Source: Trematomus loennbergii
Taxonomy: Eukaryota; Chordata; Actinopteri; Perciformes; Nototheniidae
Assembly: GCA_012861695.1 (NCBI GenBank)
Contig: JAAOOA010000262.1
Location: 173,501-237,500, forward strand
Length of the DNA stretch: 64,000 nt
Direction: 5' to 3'
Both the position numbers and the translations under genes were made by a program. Position 1 is the first letter of the stretch; each line of letters begins with the position of its first letter. Under the pieces are notes generated by a model, which was not told where the DNA came from, ran no database searches, and saw only the letters and a list, made by a program, of their open reading frames with translations. Below are positions 12,346 to 23,983 of this stretch, one piece after another.

Positions 12346-13285
12346 AACTGACCATGTCAAGAGGTGCTATTTGAAGGAAGCATTCCCCTAACTATCAGAT
12401 TATAGCTTGTTCAGATGTCTTGTCTCTGTATTCTGTACCTAATAAAGGTTATTCTCGTGGTCAGTGTACTCTCTGGCTGATCTGGAGTCAGCTCTCCTCC
12501 TCAGCAGGATTGTAATCAGAGTCCAGAAGCACAACATCCCAGCTGCTGAATATGTAAAGCTTTATTGAAGCTACGCTCCAGCAATTTCTCTTAATTATTG
12601 GAATAATCAGATTGAAGGAAAGGAGAGGCTTTGTTTATTGGATTAGCTGAGACGATCCTCTAACGCAAAGCATCTCCTCCTCTCTATCTGCCTCGCTCTA
12701 TCCAATTCACTTCGATTCAATCAGATTTATTGGCACAAAACCTTTCAAACAATATCTCCTACACATGGAAGTGCAATATAGATAATTATCAATAATTTAG
12801 ATATGAAAGTAACAGCCGCGATGATTAGATTAAACTCAAATCTAGACCAGGAAAAAATCTCTCTGCCTTTAAACCTCAGTGCATTTATTTTACCATTTAT
12901 ATATTAATATTTAATGGGGGAAAAGTATATATAATTAATTATTTACGCTTATGTTATACTCTAGCATGAATACATTTACATTTGTAATATATATATAATT
13001 TTTTAATCAAATCAAAGAAAGTGTTTCAGTCATTGATCTTTATTATAATAATTTACCAAATATGTTTCTCACAAATGAGTTCATTTTGTAGAAAATGACC
13101 AAATCTTAGAGGTTCTTCTCACCTGCACAGGTGTTTCACATCATTCTGGCTGATTACACTCACATGTGTGTGTTTAAAAATGTCTTCAAACACAATGTAT
13201 CCCCGTCATATCCACCTTCCTCTTGTTTACATTATGTTTATATTTATTCCAGCACCCTTTGCCCTCTGCACTATTGCATTGTGGT
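12346..13285. other. Unassigned DNA with one probable retroelement tail
   Basis: Around 12710-12790 the words TTCAATCAGATTTATTGGC and a following A-rich stretch look like another inverted LINE/SINE tail. The remainder, including AT-rich 12890-13080, shows nothing definable. Confidence 0.35.
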
Positions 13286-13970
13286 TAAGACAAGTACTTG
13301 AAGTGGTTGCCTGTTATAAATACCTTGGTATCTGGCTTGATGATTGTCTCTCTTTTAAACTTCAGGTCAATAATCTCTTAGAAAGCTGAGGGTTAGGCTA
13401 GGTTTCTTTTTCAGAAACAAGTCCTGTTTCTCACTTGAGGCCAGGAAAAGTCTCTGTGACCTTTTGACCTGTGCTGGACTATGGTGATCGGTCTATATGA
13501 ATGCACCTGCCTGATCAAGTTAGATGCCGCCTATCACAGTGCACTAAGATGTGTTACTAACTGTAAAGTACTAACTCATCACTGTACCCTGTATGCCAGA
13601 GCAGGTTTGCCTTCACTTACTGTACGGAGACTCAGTCACTGGAACATATTCATCTACAAAGCCATGTTGGGTAAACTACCATCTTATATCTACTCTCTGA
13701 TCACACAGAGTTGAAAGTAGTGCCAAGTGCTAGGACTGAGCCATTTGGTTCCACTACATGTTTTTAAAAGCATGGATAGATGCTATGCAATCAGATACTG
13801 TAAATGTCACCAGCTATGTAAACTGTAGTCACTGTAACTATGCTGAATGATGTCCTTTTTGTTGTTCTGTGGTTTTATGTCTTCATGTGGAACCTACTTG
13901 CAAAAGGTCACCCTTGAAAAAGAGATCAATGATATCAATGTGTTTCACCTGCATAAATAAAGGTTTGAAG
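13286..13970 (+). pseudogene. Non-LTR retrotransposon (LINE) reverse transcriptase C-terminal relic plus 3' UTR
   Basis: Two reading-frame pieces carry the conserved thumb/C-terminal region of a fish LINE reverse transcriptase. Around 13310-13389 the translation reads YKYLGIWLDDCLSFKL, the usual word after the catalytic palm. At 13481-13714, in another frame, it has YHSALR, THHCTLYARAGLPSL and HWNIFIYKAMLGKLPSYI. Frameshifts near 13390-13480 and stop codons show it is dead, and the catalytic YADD region is absent, so this is a 5'-truncated copy. The 3' end (13890-13970) has CAAAAGGTCACCCTTG and GCATAAATAAAGGTTTG, a typical tail of this LINE group. L1/Tx1-like affinity is likely but not proven by eye. 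Confidence 0.8.
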
Positions 13971-14696
13971 ATATGTAATTGTTTTTGTCTTATCTGTTTA
14001 AATATACCCTTGTATTTAAAGTTATGAGGGCTGTGTCTTGGCACACATTTGGCGTTAACAATTACAATAAGAATCAAACATTTCAGATTAATAGGGGTTT
14101 CAAAATATTTTGAGGAACTCTTATATGATATAAAGAACAAACTGTTATTTGCATGAAATCTCACCAAAATGTGTTTTAGTGCAGTCTGAACAGTGGGATC
14201 TGCATTTCCATTTATTTCAAAAAAACAATTAATTACACGTCAAAATTACAAGAACATAAAATAAAGAAAGATATGTATATAAACAAAGTGAAATCTTCAA
14301 TAAAGATAAAATAAAATATCAATATTTATTTAAACCCACCTTATGGGCCTGCACCTTGGCCAATAAGAAAAATGATATCTTCTGTATTAAGAATGTTTTC
14401 ACTTATATCAGAAAAAATCTTCATGGTAACATTTTATTATTTTAAGTCGCTTGGGATTAAAACGTAAAAACGTAAAGTAAAAATGTGCACATTGTACTTC
14501 AACATATGACATGTATATTAACATAAATACAGTGGTGTATTAATAACATATTAATGCTAAATTACACAGTGTGTAGGAACACTTTGACATGACAGCAGTT
14601 TAAATGGATTGACTCGACAGGGAGTCAGATATAAAGACTGACTTCAGATCAGTTACTCACAGTGTGGAATTACTTTTGACAGGACAATAGAATAGC
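13971..14696. other. Unassigned AT-rich DNA
   Basis: No recognisable gene or repeat family. The minus-strand ORF 13883-14167 overlaps the LINE tail and is not a gene candidate. Confidence 0.4.
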
Positions 14697-14782
14697 CTGT
14701 CTCTCTCTCACACACACTCTCACACACTCTCACACACACTCTCACACACACACTCTCACACACACTCTCACACACACAGCTT
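14697..14782. repeat. Compound CA/CTCTCACA microsatellite
   Basis: Alternating blocks of CTCT and CACACA with a repeated CACTCTCACACA word. The minus-strand ORF across it (14653-14946) is a microsatellite translation. Confidence 0.85.
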
Positions 14783-14799
14783 GTTTGTTTGTCTGTGTG

Positions 14800-15327
14800 T
14801 TTGGGGGTTGGGGCTCGAGGGGACACCGGGGGCATTAAGGCGGATCGATATCTGGCAGGAGGAGGGAGCCGGCCATAATCTCTATCAGCCATGTAGGAAA
14901 GTACATTACTGCCACTACAAAGCCTATTAACAAAACCGCAGGTCATGCATTATTGAATGGATGTTGGTTTTATTCGACCCGTTCAAAGAGATGAAAAAAA
15001 AAAAAAAGGGCAAACATAAATTATGCAGCCTCCTCTCCTGCTCCCCTGCTCCAAAATATTGTTTTTGTTTTCGGTGCTTAATTGGATTCGTAGTCTGGGA
15101 GGCTTCATGGTGGACGAGCAGTGCGAGTAGGGAGGGGGAGTGGGGTGTAGGGGGGATTCAGATCACATGGAGGTGACTTCAGGGGGAATATTGATCGGAA
15201 TCGGATCTACGGAAAGCGATCCATCGGGAAAACAATGGCTCAAGGCGGCGAGGAGATCTACCTCAGAATCACAGATCACCGTCGTCACCTCGGGCTCAAA
15301 TCTGTACATGGCCACTGCTACAGGAAG
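14800..15327. other. Single-copy stretch, candidate conserved non-coding element
   Basis: About 14830-14960 is balanced single-copy sequence with words such as CCATAATCTCTATCAGCC and AAAGTACATTACTGCC, and a poly-A run follows near 14994-15007. The texture resembles fish conserved non-coding elements, but no alignment is available, so the call is weak. ORFs 14961-15176 and 15140-15490 have no domain. Confidence 0.25.
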
Positions 15328-15343
15328 GTGTGTGTGTGTGTGT

Positions 15344-15413
<70 letters not shown>

Positions 15414-15422
15414 TGTGTGTGG
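15328..15422. repeat. (GT)n microsatellite
   Basis: About 95 bp of GT repeat with two GG interruptions. ORFs across it are low-complexity artefacts. Confidence 0.95.
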
Positions 15423-15633
15423 CCCTATCACACAGCTGCTTTTCAAGGACAGCAAACAGGAAATTGAAAACCTGTGATTTCTCTGAGTGAAGGACTCCAA
15501 CTCAGCTCAGGAGACGTGCTGAGTTTCAATTCACACACTTCCCTTATTATACTGTATGGAGATCAACTCTTGCACAGTGTGTGGATTTAATCATGTCTCA
15601 AATTTCACACAGCTCTTGTGCTCTCAGAAGAAG

Positions 15634-16585
15634 TGACTCTTTAAAGTAGAGACACTACATACTGATATACACCTGAACATCAGCAGGAGAGGACTCTTTA
15701 AAGTAGAGACACTACATACTGATATACACCTGAACATCAGCAGGAGAGGACTCTTTAAAGTAGAGACACTACATCCTGATATACACCTGAACATCAGCAG
15801 GAGAGGACTCTTTAAAGTAGAGACACTACATACTGATATACACCTGAACATCAGCAGGAGAGGACTCTTTAAAGTAGAGACACTACATACTGATATACAC
15901 CTGAACATCAGCAGGAGAGGACTCTTTAAAGTAGAGACACTACATACTGATATACACCTGAACATCAGCAGGAGAGGACTCTTTAAAGTAGAGACACTAC
16001 ATACTGATATACACCTGGACATCAGCAGGAGAGCACTCTTTAAAGTAGAGACACTACATACTGATATACACCTGAACATCAGCAGGAGAGGACTCTTTAA
16101 AGTAGAGACACTACATACTGATATACACCTGAACATCAGCAGGAGAGGACTCTTTAAAGTAGAGACACTACATACTGATATACACCTGAACATCAGCAGG
16201 AGAGGACTCTTTAAAGTAGAGACACTACATACTGATATACACCTGAACATCAGCAGGAGAGGACTCTTTAAAGTAGAGACACTACATACTGATATACACC
16301 TGAACATCAGCAGGAGAGGACTCTTTAAAGTAGAGACACTACATACTGATATACACCTGAACATCAGCAGGAGAGGACTCTTTAAAGTAGAGACACTACA
16401 TACTGATATACACCTGAACATCAGCAGGAGAGGACTCTTTAAAGTAGAGACACTACATACTGATATACACCTGAACATCAGCAGGAGAGGACTCTTTAAA
16501 GTAGAAACACTACGTACTGATATACACCTGAACATCAGCAGGAGAGGACTCTTTAAAGTAGAGACACTACATACTGATATGAACT
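15634..16585. repeat. 57-bp minisatellite, about 17 copies
   Basis: The unit contains ACTCTTTAAAGTAGAGACAC, CATACTGATATACACC and AACATCAGCAGGAGAGG. Copies are nearly identical; single variants are a C in CATCCTGAT near 15775, TGGACATC with AGAGCACTC near 16015-16030, and GTAGAAACACTACGTACTG near 16500-16520. The last unit is diverged. Because 57 is a multiple of three, one frame on each strand stays open through the array: minus strand 15624-16598 (324 aa, a 19-residue repeat including STLKSPLLLMF) and a plus frame reading GLFKVETLHTDIHLNISRR per unit but with no early ATG. There is no flanking coding context, so I treat it as non-coding satellite DNA. Confidence 0.95.
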
Positions 16586-17412
16586 TGAAAATAAGCATAA
16601 CGGGGCCCCATTAAAAACTATAATAAAAGTATGGTAAAAACTTAGAATTGAGTACACAATTCCTCTTGAGAATAACAGACTTTAACTATATTTGTGCAGC
16701 TGGTTTCCTCCTCCTCAAGCCTAATTAAGTTCCTATATATTAAGTTGAGTTGAGCATACATTTCCATACATTTTAAATGATCCAGACTTTAACTTATTTT
16801 GCATTGGAGCATCCAGCTGCCTCCTCCTGACGGGGTCACAGAGGTTGAGTGTTTCCGTCTGCAGCCATGTTTCCACTTCGGCCTCCGGACTGACGGAGGA
16901 TCCCAGGCGAGTTCGAGACGGAGCTTTTCCTCCAGCCTGCCACTGATCTCATCCCAAAATGCTTCATTACTTCAGTGTCCACTCTGACCCCGCAGACATT
17001 TCTTTAGCAGGCAGGCAGAACGAGGCCAAGAAAGGTCCAGAAACACACACAAGATGCCCCACACACTCGCAGCATGTCTGAGATAATAAGGCGATGTTTC
17101 GGAGAGGGCACTCCGTCACAGGGAGTGAGCGGCGTTGTCTCCGTCAGCTCGGGTCAGTTTGTGTTTACATCAGCAGCTCCGTGTCGGCTCAGCAAACAGC
17201 AGGAGATAAAATCCTGTTTCTGCAGCGGCTCAGCTTCACAAAGCTGCTCTGATGTTGTAAAAGGTTGGCAGACATAATGCTATTGTTAGCAGATATCTGG
17301 ATCAGATATACTGTAGAACAGAAGCAGATATACTGGTACTCATCGTACAACACTGAGGAATAGGACTGATGTATACCACAAGAGATAGGTAAGCACATGA
17401 TGAGATACTATA
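16586..17412. other. Unassigned DNA
   Basis: ORFs at 16799-16987, 17074-17277 and 17189-17398 have no domain. I see no repeat. Confidence 0.4.
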
Positions 17413-17588
17413 AAGGTCCCCTATTATACTGTTTTTCATCATTATATTATACAGTAGGTCTCAGATATATATACAGACATGTCTCTGAAGTGTTTGGCTG
17501 AAACACCAAACAGATCATTGCAGCATCCCATAATCCCCTCTGTTTCAGCCCTGTTTCAAAAGTGCTCATTCTCTGTCTGTTACTTTAG
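17413..17588. mobile_element. Fragment of an AGGTCCCCTATTAT-type DNA element
   Basis: It opens with AAAGGTCCCCTATTATAC and includes CTGAAACACCAAACAGATC and CCTCTGTTTCAGCCCTG, words of a common fish MITE whose intact copies are usually TTAA-flanked (compare the AGG-ended elements at 25852, 33432 and 45026). Here the left flank is TATA rather than TTAA and no right end is found, so it is a truncated copy. Confidence 0.45.
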
Positions 17589-17590
17589 AT

Positions 17591-18010
17591 CAGGGGTCAG
17601 CAACCCCTGGCACGCGTCCCAGCATTGGCACGCGGCACCATAATAAGTGGAATAAATGTGCAAAATATTTAAATTGTATTTTCGGATCCTGAACGAGACC
17701 GCCGCCAGAGCGCGTCTCCCCGTTACCTGCAGAAGGAAGCCATGCACGCAGCGCAGCCCGCTCTGTTTAACTCCAGGTGACTTTCTGCCGCTCTCCTCCG
17801 TGGTGCAGGGCTGATTGTTTCACCACAGAGGAAAGCACTTCACAAACTGCAGTACCCATAAGGAGATGTACAAATGCCACAGTTTTTGCGTGGCTGTGTC
17901 TTTAGTTGAAAGCCCAGTGGCGATCTGCTCATCTCTCATTGAAATAACATGCTACAAAGGGGCGGACTGGCCATCTGTGTGTTGAACTTTCCTGTCGGCA
18001 CCCAGACCGT
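17591..18010. mobile_element. hAT-like terminus and associated repeat debris
   Basis: CAGGGGTCAGCAACCCCTGG at 17591 is a hAT-type 5' end. The eight bases before it, CTTTAGAT, equal the duplication used by the 24779 hAT, but no matching right end follows, so the element is truncated. A second hAT-type end, GGGGCGGACTGGCCATC, lies near 17959 and equals the start of the complete element at 56333. The junctions between these pieces cannot be resolved by eye. Confidence 0.45.
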
Positions 18011-18628
18011 AGTCGAGGAGTGCAGAAGCAACAAGCTTCAGGTTCAATAACCCACTTTAGCTGAAATGACTGGAGAGAGGCGAGCTCTTCTTGGGAGGCC
18101 GTTGCATTTATTTAGCTGTTCTTCTGTTTCACAAAATACATCACAGACCTCTGTTTTTCTGCTGCCTCGTTTCACTTCCAGAAACATACACACGCTCCCT
18201 CACTGTCGCTCTACCACCCACACACACACATGCACAAGCCACACCCCTCTCTCTCTCTGCATGAAACCAATTATTTAAATGTGTTTGTTAAATTCGGCAT
18301 CATGTAAGTTGCGCTGACAGGTCCACACACTGCTTCCCCGCAGCGAGGCTCCCCCGCCCTCCTGTTGATAGTTCACGAGCGTCAAGCTCCTCCTAGGAGG
18401 AGATTCAGGTGATAAGGTGGGGGGGGGGGGGGGTTACCTTGGTTGGTGATTGGCTAATGGTCACACAAGCCAAAAATCGTTATGACATCATAAAGTGGCC
18501 AAAATCTGATCAGCTCATTTTCAGATGGGTTTTATATAAATGGATCAGGACAAAAAGAGAGAGAATCTTTGTTCCTGAAACTTTCAGAATGTCTTTACAC
18601 AGAGGGGACACAGGTTGATGATAAAGAC
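18011..18628. other. Unassigned DNA with a 15-G run
   Basis: The G run is at about 18419-18433 and could slip or form a G-quadruplex with neighbouring Gs. ORFs at 18066-18278 and 18409-18618 have no domain. Confidence 0.4.
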
Positions 18629-20133
18629 CGCCTTTAGCTTCACATTGGTGACGTGAAGTCATGACCGTGCTGTAGTTCCTTTATAGCCCAACATTAGCTG
18701 CCTTTAGCTTAGCGGTGGTGACGTGAAGTCATGTGACCGTGCTGTAGTTCCTTTATAGCCCAACATTAGCCACCTTTAGCTTATAGGTGGTGACGTGAAG
18801 TCATGTGACCGTGCTGTAGTTCCTTTATAACCAACATTAGCCACCTTTAGCTTAGCGTGGTGACGTGAAGTCATGTGACCGTGCTGTAGTTCCTTTATAG
18901 CCCAACATTAGCTGCCTTTAGCTTAGCGGTGGTGACGTGAAGTCATGTGACCGTGCTGTAGTTCCTTTATAGCCCGACATTAGCCACCTTTAGCTTAGCG
19001 GTGGTGACGTGAAGTCATGTGACCGTGCTGTAGTTCCTTTATAACCCAACATTAGCCACCTTTAGCTTAGCGTGGTGACGTGAAGTCATGTGACCGTGCT
19101 GTAGTTCCTTTATAGCCCAACATTAGCTGCCTTTAGCTTAGCGGTGGTGACGTGAAGTCATGTGACCGTGCTGTAGTTCCTTTATAGCCCGACATTAGCC
19201 ACCTTTAGCTTAGCGGTGGTGACGTGAAGTCATGTGACCGTGCTGTAGTTCCTTTATAGCCCGACATTAGCACCTTTAGCTTAGCGGTGGTGACGTGAAG
19301 TCATGTGACTGTGCTGTAGTTCCTTTAAAGCCCGACATTAGCTGCCTTTAGCTTAGCGGTGGTGACGTGAAGTCATGTGACCGTGCTGTAGTTCCTTTAT
19401 AGCCCGACATTAGCTGCCTTTAGCTTAGCGGTGGTGACGTGAAGTCATGTGACTGTGCTGTAGTTCCTTTAAGCTCGACATTAGCTGCCTTTAGCTTAGC
19501 GGTGGTGACGTGAAGTCATGTGACCGTGCTGTAGTTCTTTATAGCCCGACATTAGCTGCCTTTAGCTTAGCGGTGGTGACGTGAAGTCATGTGACCGTGC
19601 TGTAGTTCCTTTATAGCCCGACATTAGCTGCCTTTAGCTTAGCGGTGGTGACGTGAAGTCATGTGACCGTGCTGTAGTTCCTTTATAGCCCGACATTAGC
19701 TGCCTTTAGCTTAGCGGTGGTGACGTGAAGTCATGTGACTGTGCTGTAGTTCCTTTAAAGCCCGACATTAGCTGCCTTTAGCTTAGCGGTGGTGACGTGA
19801 AGTCATGTGACCGTGCTGTAGTTCCTTTATAGCCCGACATTAGCTGCCTTTAGCTTAGCGGTGGTGACGTGAAGTCATGTGACCGTGCTGTAGTTTCCTT
19901 TATAGCCCAACATTAGCCAACTTTAGCTTAGCGTTGGTGACATGAAGTCTTGTGACCGGGCTGTAGTTTCTTTATAGCCCAACATTAGCCAACTTTAGCT
20001 TAGCGTTGGTGACATGAAGTCATGTGACCGTGCTGTAGTTCCTTTATAGCCCAACATTAGCCACCTTTAGCTTAGCGGTGGTGACGTGAAGTCATGTGAC
20101 CGTGCTGTAGTTCCTTTATAGCCCAACATTAGC
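18629..20133 (+). repeat. 72-bp satellite array, locus 1, about 21 copies
   Basis: Each unit contains CCTTTAGCTTAGCGGTGG, TGACGTGAAGTCATGTGACC and TGCTGTAGTTCCTTTATAGC. The first part shows three-unit higher-order order: CTGCC-type, then CCACC-type with ATAAC, then CCACC-type with AGCGTGG, repeated from about 18700 to 19200. A later variant, GACTGTGCTG followed by CTTTAA, recurs near 19306, 19450 and 19737. Edge units are more diverged, as expected. Every unit carries TCATGTGA (an M-box/E-box form) and TGACGTGA (a CRE-like octamer), which together make an imperfect dyad. Confidence 0.95.
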
Positions 20134-20195
20134 TTTTACTTTAAAATCATAAAGTGGTGTTAATATGTACAGATTATCCTGTTGATAAAAAACGT
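20134..20195 (+). repeat. Right flank shared by 72-bp satellite loci
   Basis: AAGTGGTGTTAATATGTACA and GATTATCCTGTTGATAAAAA here correspond to CAAGTGGTGTTGATATATGG and GATTATCCTGCTGAAGAAAA at 63948-63992. The satellite therefore sits inside a longer dispersed repeat. Confidence 0.75.
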
Positions 20196-21630
20196 TTTTA
20201 CAGAAAAAACTCAATTAATCAAAGATATTTTTTTCTGCAATATTCCAAAATCAAATGGAAAGATTCCATTGTTTTGGTTGAAGCAGCCCTTGTGATGCTG
20301 ATTTCTGGGTAGGACTACAGAAATACCTCATTACTGCACCACTCGATACCAAAATGTCCGAATGTGTTTCCCTACTGCATTGTTAACGGGGTGAAAAAAA
20401 GAAAAACCTCAGGATAAGCAGCTCAGGAGTGAACCCTCTCTAAGCAATGACATACGTGCAATAGATGTGTGTACAAAATTAACACAAAGTCATGGGAGTG
20501 AACAACATTATAATACATAACTCCCATCTTAGCAACTTAACTCGATTTTCCTGAAATATCAAACTCCTTCATGGAAAATAACAGGATGTTAATTAGCTAA
20601 TTAGGATCAGCTGTCAAATGAGATAACAACACAGTTATGAACATTTCTGCATTTAAAGAACACATCATAAATCTTATGAAGACTTTTCTCAGAACTTCTT
20701 TTCTGAGGACCTTTCTCAAGGGTAAATTTAAGAAATAAAACGTGGAGGATATTGGAGAATGACGCCCAATGTTTACAGACAGATGTGAAGTACCTAATGT
20801 TATCTCTTCAGGTTCTATACTTTAAATTATTTTCTTCTAAATGGGGGCGAGAGAAGACATTATCCATATGCTCTGTATTATTCTGTTTATTTTCACTGTT
20901 ATATCTTCTGTATACAAAGATATAGTAGTTGGATTCAATCCAGAGATGTTGTCCTTCAAAGCGAGAGAATAAATGTACATTTCCTCATTTTGTCTAGTTA
21001 TTTTACGAGCTCTCTTTGGCCCTCTTCGAGCCCTCTCTGAGTTCACTTAGTGTATATGTGTCTACGATCTCAAATAAAATCTGTTTTGCCACTTGTTCAA
21101 CTCCAGGGTGCGTCAGACTTTCTCTTCGACAGCGGACACTGTTTGCTGCTCATTAAAGCATTAATGCATCCGTGAGTTTGTTGGCGTCGACCCGCCCACC
21201 TCGCGAGGTCGCTAATGTCTCCCGTCATTTTGAAAAACAGCCGCCATCTTGCCTCACCTTCCTCCTCCAGCTTCATGCTAACATCAGTGAACCTGAGAGG
21301 CAGGTTGAGGAAAGCAGAAGTAGGTGTTCATTAGCCACCGCACCGCCTGAATCCTATAATTAGCCAAAGCAACACTGACTCAAAGTTTACAAGCTGCACT
21401 CAACCGCATTAATATTCATCTGGATCTCTGAGAAATCAATAGGGCAGAACAAAAGTTTATGATATTAAAGTATTACAATATTAATGTGTGGGTGAGAACA
21501 CTTTAGACAAACTAAATGCTTCTCTTCCCCGCCATTATACATGCTGGGAGATCACATTTCCTGACCTTTGCCATCCGATGGGAACTTGTCTTTGCTTTGG
21601 GGAGCAGATAAGCCCGGATGATCCGCAACA
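20196..21630. other. Unassigned DNA
   Basis: ORFs 20837-21046 (minus) and 21172-21363 (plus) have no recognised domain. No repeat seen. Confidence 0.4.
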
Positions 21631-21639
21631 ATAAATACA

Positions 21640-21800
21640 TCTGTGAAGAGGCTGGAGAGCCCGAAAGCTGCCTCCCTCTCTAATCTTTGCAATTTGCCAT
21701 GGCTGATAACATTTTAATGAGGAATAAGCATAATGGAGCCTCAGAGAGATTATTGTGAACTGGGATGGAGACGCGTTGGACGGATAGAAGTGGGGGAACA
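21640..21800. other. Candidate conserved non-coding element
   Basis: Single-copy stretch with TTTGCAATTTGCCATGGC, ATAACATTTTAATGAGG and AGAGATTATTGTGAAC. Dense homeodomain and Oct-like words in otherwise repeat-free DNA suggest a conserved element. No alignment was possible. Confidence 0.25.
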
Positions 21801-22296
21801 CGATTCAGTTTGTGGATCAGAGAAGCCCCCAAAGACAGGGAGGGATACACCCACACAGGCTGATAGATTTCGTTGTTTTTTTAAAACAAGATGCTTCAAT
21901 AGATGTTTCCCCTCGCAGACATACAATGAGCCCCACTTGGCGGAGCATAAAGTCAGAGATTTAAACGCATGTGAAAAGGTTTGGTGTTGAAACAGAGTGG
22001 GATCATGGGGTTGTAGTTTTTAGGCTTTCCTAGTTAGGAGTCTTTCAGTGTTTTTACCGCCTCCTGCCCTCCTCTTATTACAAATCAGTGTTTCCTCCTT
22101 CACCAGTTTTGCCGACGTTTGCTCAGCTTGTCTCGCTGATATTTCAAGATCTAGATGTTCAGCAGGTTTTTACCAGGAGCCGAATTGCCTCTACAAAACA
22201 AGCAGCACCTGACAAATACGTTGAAAAGTTAGTGTGGGTGGTGGGCACAGGGTAAAGGCTCATTTTAGCTTAGCTTGTTTTTCTGTTTAACCTAAG
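21801..22296. other. Unassigned DNA
   Basis: Small ORF 21733-21990 has no domain. Nothing else seen before the target-site duplication at 22297. Confidence 0.4.
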
Positions 22297-23073
22297 ATCT
22301 AGAACAGGGGTATCCAACCTTTTTTAAACAAGAGCTACTTTTAAAGTTGCCAGTCTGCCGAGATCTACCAGTCCAAATGTTTTTTTTAAAAACATAAAAA
22401 ATTAAGGGCGGATCGAGCCGGCCCTTGACGACCGGCTGTTCTGTGATTCTCCAGGTTCTACAGACGGCCAGTCCGCAGAGGGTGGAAAATACATACCGGA
22501 AGTAAAAAAAGACGTGCAACGGGACGGTGTTCCCACGGGAAACAAAACTTAAAATATTAAATGAAACAATCTCATCTCTTAAAATTCTCAACTTATTATG
22601 AATGAAACATTCACAAACGTATAATGATGTATTCACATGTTTAACTCTGTTACATATGCACGCAACGAACAGAAGAGCGTAGGGCAGAATTAGGAGGGAA
22701 CTCCGTCTCGTAGCGTCTGTGCCAGTGGCAGCTGGTGGAAAATATTTTAGGTGGGGCTGTGGAAATGGTGATCAAACAATACTAGAGGGGTCCGGGGGGA
22801 TGCTCCCCCGGTAATTTTTTTGAGAAAAGACCCCTTAAATCATGACTTCTGGTGATGTTAGAGGGGGGAGAAGGACAATTTGAGGCTTAAAAATATGAGA
22901 AGACTGATCAATACCTCCATAACTTCAGTGTGGTTAGCTATGAATCTTCCAAAACTTCCAAACACCTTGTCCTGGACATAGTTTCTACAGCATAAACTGT
23001 GCAACAGTACAGTAGGCCCACACAAACTGCAGAACACCGGGGCTTTGGGAACACTGATTTAATTCCCATTTAA

Positions 23074-23600
23074 CCTGTTAAGGGGCTTTTTTCCCCCGTT
23101 TTTTTTCTCACGAAACTGTGTCTCAGGGCTTCTTAAAATGTAATAAACTATTCATGTGTCCTACTCAGAGGAAACGCATCTAACTGATGATATGAACCAT
23201 GTTTACCGAAACAAAACACAAGTCTCACAAGAAGCGTCTAAATGAGCCCTGAGCGAAAAAATGCTAACGCACTCTAGGTATAAATCAATCGATATACTTA
23301 TCGGATATGCACAAACAAGCTTACAAGCTGAGATTCCACATATTCTAGAAATATAAGTATCATCACTGAGCGATCAGAACTCGCGACAGGGGAAGCAAAT
23401 ACAGACATCACACGACGTAGCTTTAGGTAGCAAAACATGGAGATATGCTCACCTTTTGCAGAATAACAATTCTGATCAAAAACGAGAAAAACGCAGCTGA
23501 AGGTTAATCCATAAATTAATCCAATGTGTCTGTCACTTTGAAAAATGATTGATGATCCATAATTCCATTTTTATGTCAAAAACGGAGTTTTCATTAGCTG
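23074..23600 (-). mobile_element. piggyBac-like element, third copy, inverted and diverged, inside the inner hAT
   Basis: TTAA at 23070-23073 is followed by CCTGTTAAGGGGC, close to the 3' end of the 10737-11851 family read in reverse. Internal matches to the complement of that element include GAAACTGTGTCTCAGGGC, TAATAAACTATTCATG, ATCTAACTGATGAT and CCAATGTGTCTGTCACTTTG. Similarity fades after about 23560 and I find no right TTAA end, so it is either a divergent subfamily or truncated; the right boundary given is approximate. Confidence 0.65.
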
Positions 23601-23983
23601 CTAAATGGTAGCTTCCAGAGTGTATGACAGCTTCCTGTTTTGTCTCCTTGGATACGAGTCCAAACAACTCACAGACTGCACCGGGCGCTCACGTAGGAGC
23701 CCTGTGACCATCATATTTGACGACGCTGATTGGCTGAAATTATGTTTTCGCGGCATAGTTTACACGTTACAGATAGCAACAGTCAGCTGCTAGTGGCTGC
23801 TGCTGCACTGGTTGAGGGCTCCTCTCTTAGCGCCCAGACGAGAGAAGGTACACGGGCAAGGCCAGGCAGGAAACATGTGACTTATCAGTAACTTTAGACA
23901 TCGTAACACAATTTTAAACGAGATTTTATTGTAGATTATACATTTTACTGATACCAATTATATAATATTTACCTTGTTCATTA

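Noticed and set aside
15624..16598. 324-aa minus-strand ORF as a repeat protein gene
   Set aside because: It is the translation of a 57-bp minisatellite with near-identical DNA units; no signal peptide, no flanking coding sequence, and the opposite strand is open too.
17591..18010. Complete hAT between CAGGGGTCAGC and a downstream end
   Set aside because: No right terminus or second CTTTAGAT copy was found, so only a truncated end is supported.
18629..20133. CRISPR-like array
   Set aside because: Units are contiguous 72-bp copies with no unique spacers, and the setting is vertebrate DNA.
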